5,387 nucleotides of DNA from an uncultured Collinsella sp. (GTDB lineage: Bacteria; Actinomycetota; Coriobacteriia; Coriobacteriales; Coriobacteriaceae): NCBI GenBank assembly GCA_902478825.1, contig CABSMK010000119.1, positions 1 to 5,387 of the forward strand, in the 5' to 3' direction. Below, in pieces: positions 4,966 through 5,387 of this stretch. The notes under the pieces are model-generated. The model was not told the DNA's origin. It saw only the letters and a list, made by a program, of their open reading frames with translations, and did no database searches. The position numbers and the translations under genes are program-made. Each line of letters opens with the position of its first letter. Position 1 is the first letter of the stretch.

Positions 4966-5387
4966 CTAGGCTTTTTTGGGTTTGTTGACGATGATGATGC
5001 CGCCGCAGACCAACAACAGGGCAACGATGACGGTAACGGGGCTCGTGCCCGCGCCTTCGCCGAGCAGCAGCGCGCTCAGCAGCACACCAAAGACGGGGTT
5101 CATAAACCCAAAGACCGAGACGCGGCTGACGGGGTTGACGGCAAGCAGGCGCGACCACAGCGAGTAGGCGACCGCGGAGATAAGCGCCATGTAGATGATG
5201 AGCGCGATGGCGGGGGCAATCGCCGTGGGGGAGAGCGCGCCACCCATCAAAAAGCCGATGGCGGTGAGGACAAGGCCGCCGACCAAGAACTGCCACCCGG
5301 CAAGCAAGACGCCGTCGTGCTCGCGCGAGAAGATGCCAATCAGGCAGGTCGAAAGGGCACCCGCGACGGTGGAGGCTAGGATCTGTC
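4966..5387 (-). CDS. EamA/DMT family transporter, C-terminal half (5' truncated)
   Basis: This is a member of the drug/metabolite transporter superfamily, whose proteins carry two EamA repeats of five membrane segments and usually export amino acids, nucleotides or drugs. The 139 residues visible match the second repeat: an opening segment with TVAGALSTCLIGIF, AGWQFLVGGLVLT, a segment rich in I, A and L ending in YSLWSRLL, then the hallmark NPVFGVLLSALLLGEG, and a last segment with VCGGIIIVN followed by the basic tail KPKKA. The reading frame is open from the stop (TAG, complement of 4966-4968) to the window edge, so the N-terminal half lies outside; a TTG at 5305-5307 is an internal codon, not the start. 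A full protein would be about 300 residues. It converges on the GGDEF gene with a shared terminator between them. The substrate cannot be inferred. Confidence 0.9.
   Translation of the reverse strand, partial: QILASTVAGALSTCLIGIFSREHDGVLLAGWQFLVGGLVLTAIGFLMGGALSPTAIAPAIALIIYMALISAVAYSLWSRLLAVNPVSRVSVFGFMNPVFGVLLSALLLGEGAGTSPVTVIVALLLVCGGIIIVNKPKKA
5383..5387. other. Possible right-end adapter bases
   Basis: The last five bases, CTGTC, equal the first five of CTGTCTCTTATACACATCT, the reverse complement of the Tn5 mosaic end found at the left edge. Five bases can match by chance, but the position and the left-end remnant make it credible. The last EamA codon or two may therefore be artificial. 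Confidence 0.4.

Noticed and set aside
4948..5379. Plus-strand open frame of 143 codons rich in D, Q, R and G
   Set aside because: It is antisense to the EamA gene and its low-complexity composition is what the complement of hydrophobic GC-rich codons gives. No ribosome site or family features.
1..5387. CRISPR array, insertion sequence, prophage or defence genes
   Set aside because: No spaced direct repeats, terminal inverted repeats with a transposase, integrase, or nuclease/helicase genes are visible; all long coding space is accounted for by ordinary families.

Overview
The window looks like a short chromosomal contig from a GC-rich anaerobic actinobacterium of the Coriobacteriia, most likely Collinsella or a close relative. 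This is an inference from gene content (EtfA, AzlCD, a KdgT-type permease, a membrane GGDEF protein, a DMT exporter), codon style and compact intergenic regions; there is no rRNA or marker gene to prove it. The first 14 bases are not genomic: they match the inner end of the Nextera/Tn5 mosaic-end adapter, and the last 5 bases fit the start of its reverse complement. The window is therefore probably an entire assembled contig whose two outer genes are cut by contig ends.

Layout. (1) 15-409, plus: the C-terminal FAD-binding part of an electron transfer flavoprotein alpha subunit, 5' end missing. (2) 406-1218, minus: a cytosolic HD-domain hydrolase that meets etfA tail to tail, the two stop codons sharing one CTAG. 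(3) 1345-2350, plus: an azlC-azlD pair overlapping by 11 bases, a two-component branched-chain amino acid exporter. (4) 2501-3523, plus: a 2-keto-3-deoxygluconate permease (KdgT family) with its own likely promoter and palindromic operator candidates upstream. (5) 3524-3712: an intergenic region with four successive hairpins, one a likely kdgT terminator and one lying just after a good extended -10 element. (6) 3713-4855, plus: a multi-pass membrane diguanylate cyclase with an intact GGDEF site but no inhibitory I-site. (7) 4856-4965: a strong hairpin, probably a shared terminator for convergent genes. (8) 4966-5387, minus: the C-terminal half of an EamA/DMT-family transporter, 5' end beyond the contig.

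The genes do not form one pathway. They are a set of single-gene or two-gene units: one redox protein, three transporters (amino acid efflux, sugar-acid uptake, metabolite/drug export), one signalling enzyme and one phosphohydrolase of unknown substrate. I see no CRISPR array, tRNA, rRNA, insertion sequence, phage gene or toxin-antitoxin pair, and no convincing evidence for a new biological system. The points most worth a second look are the adapter remnant, the hairpin-rich leader before the diguanylate cyclase, the lower GC of that gene, and the operator-like palindromes before kdgT.
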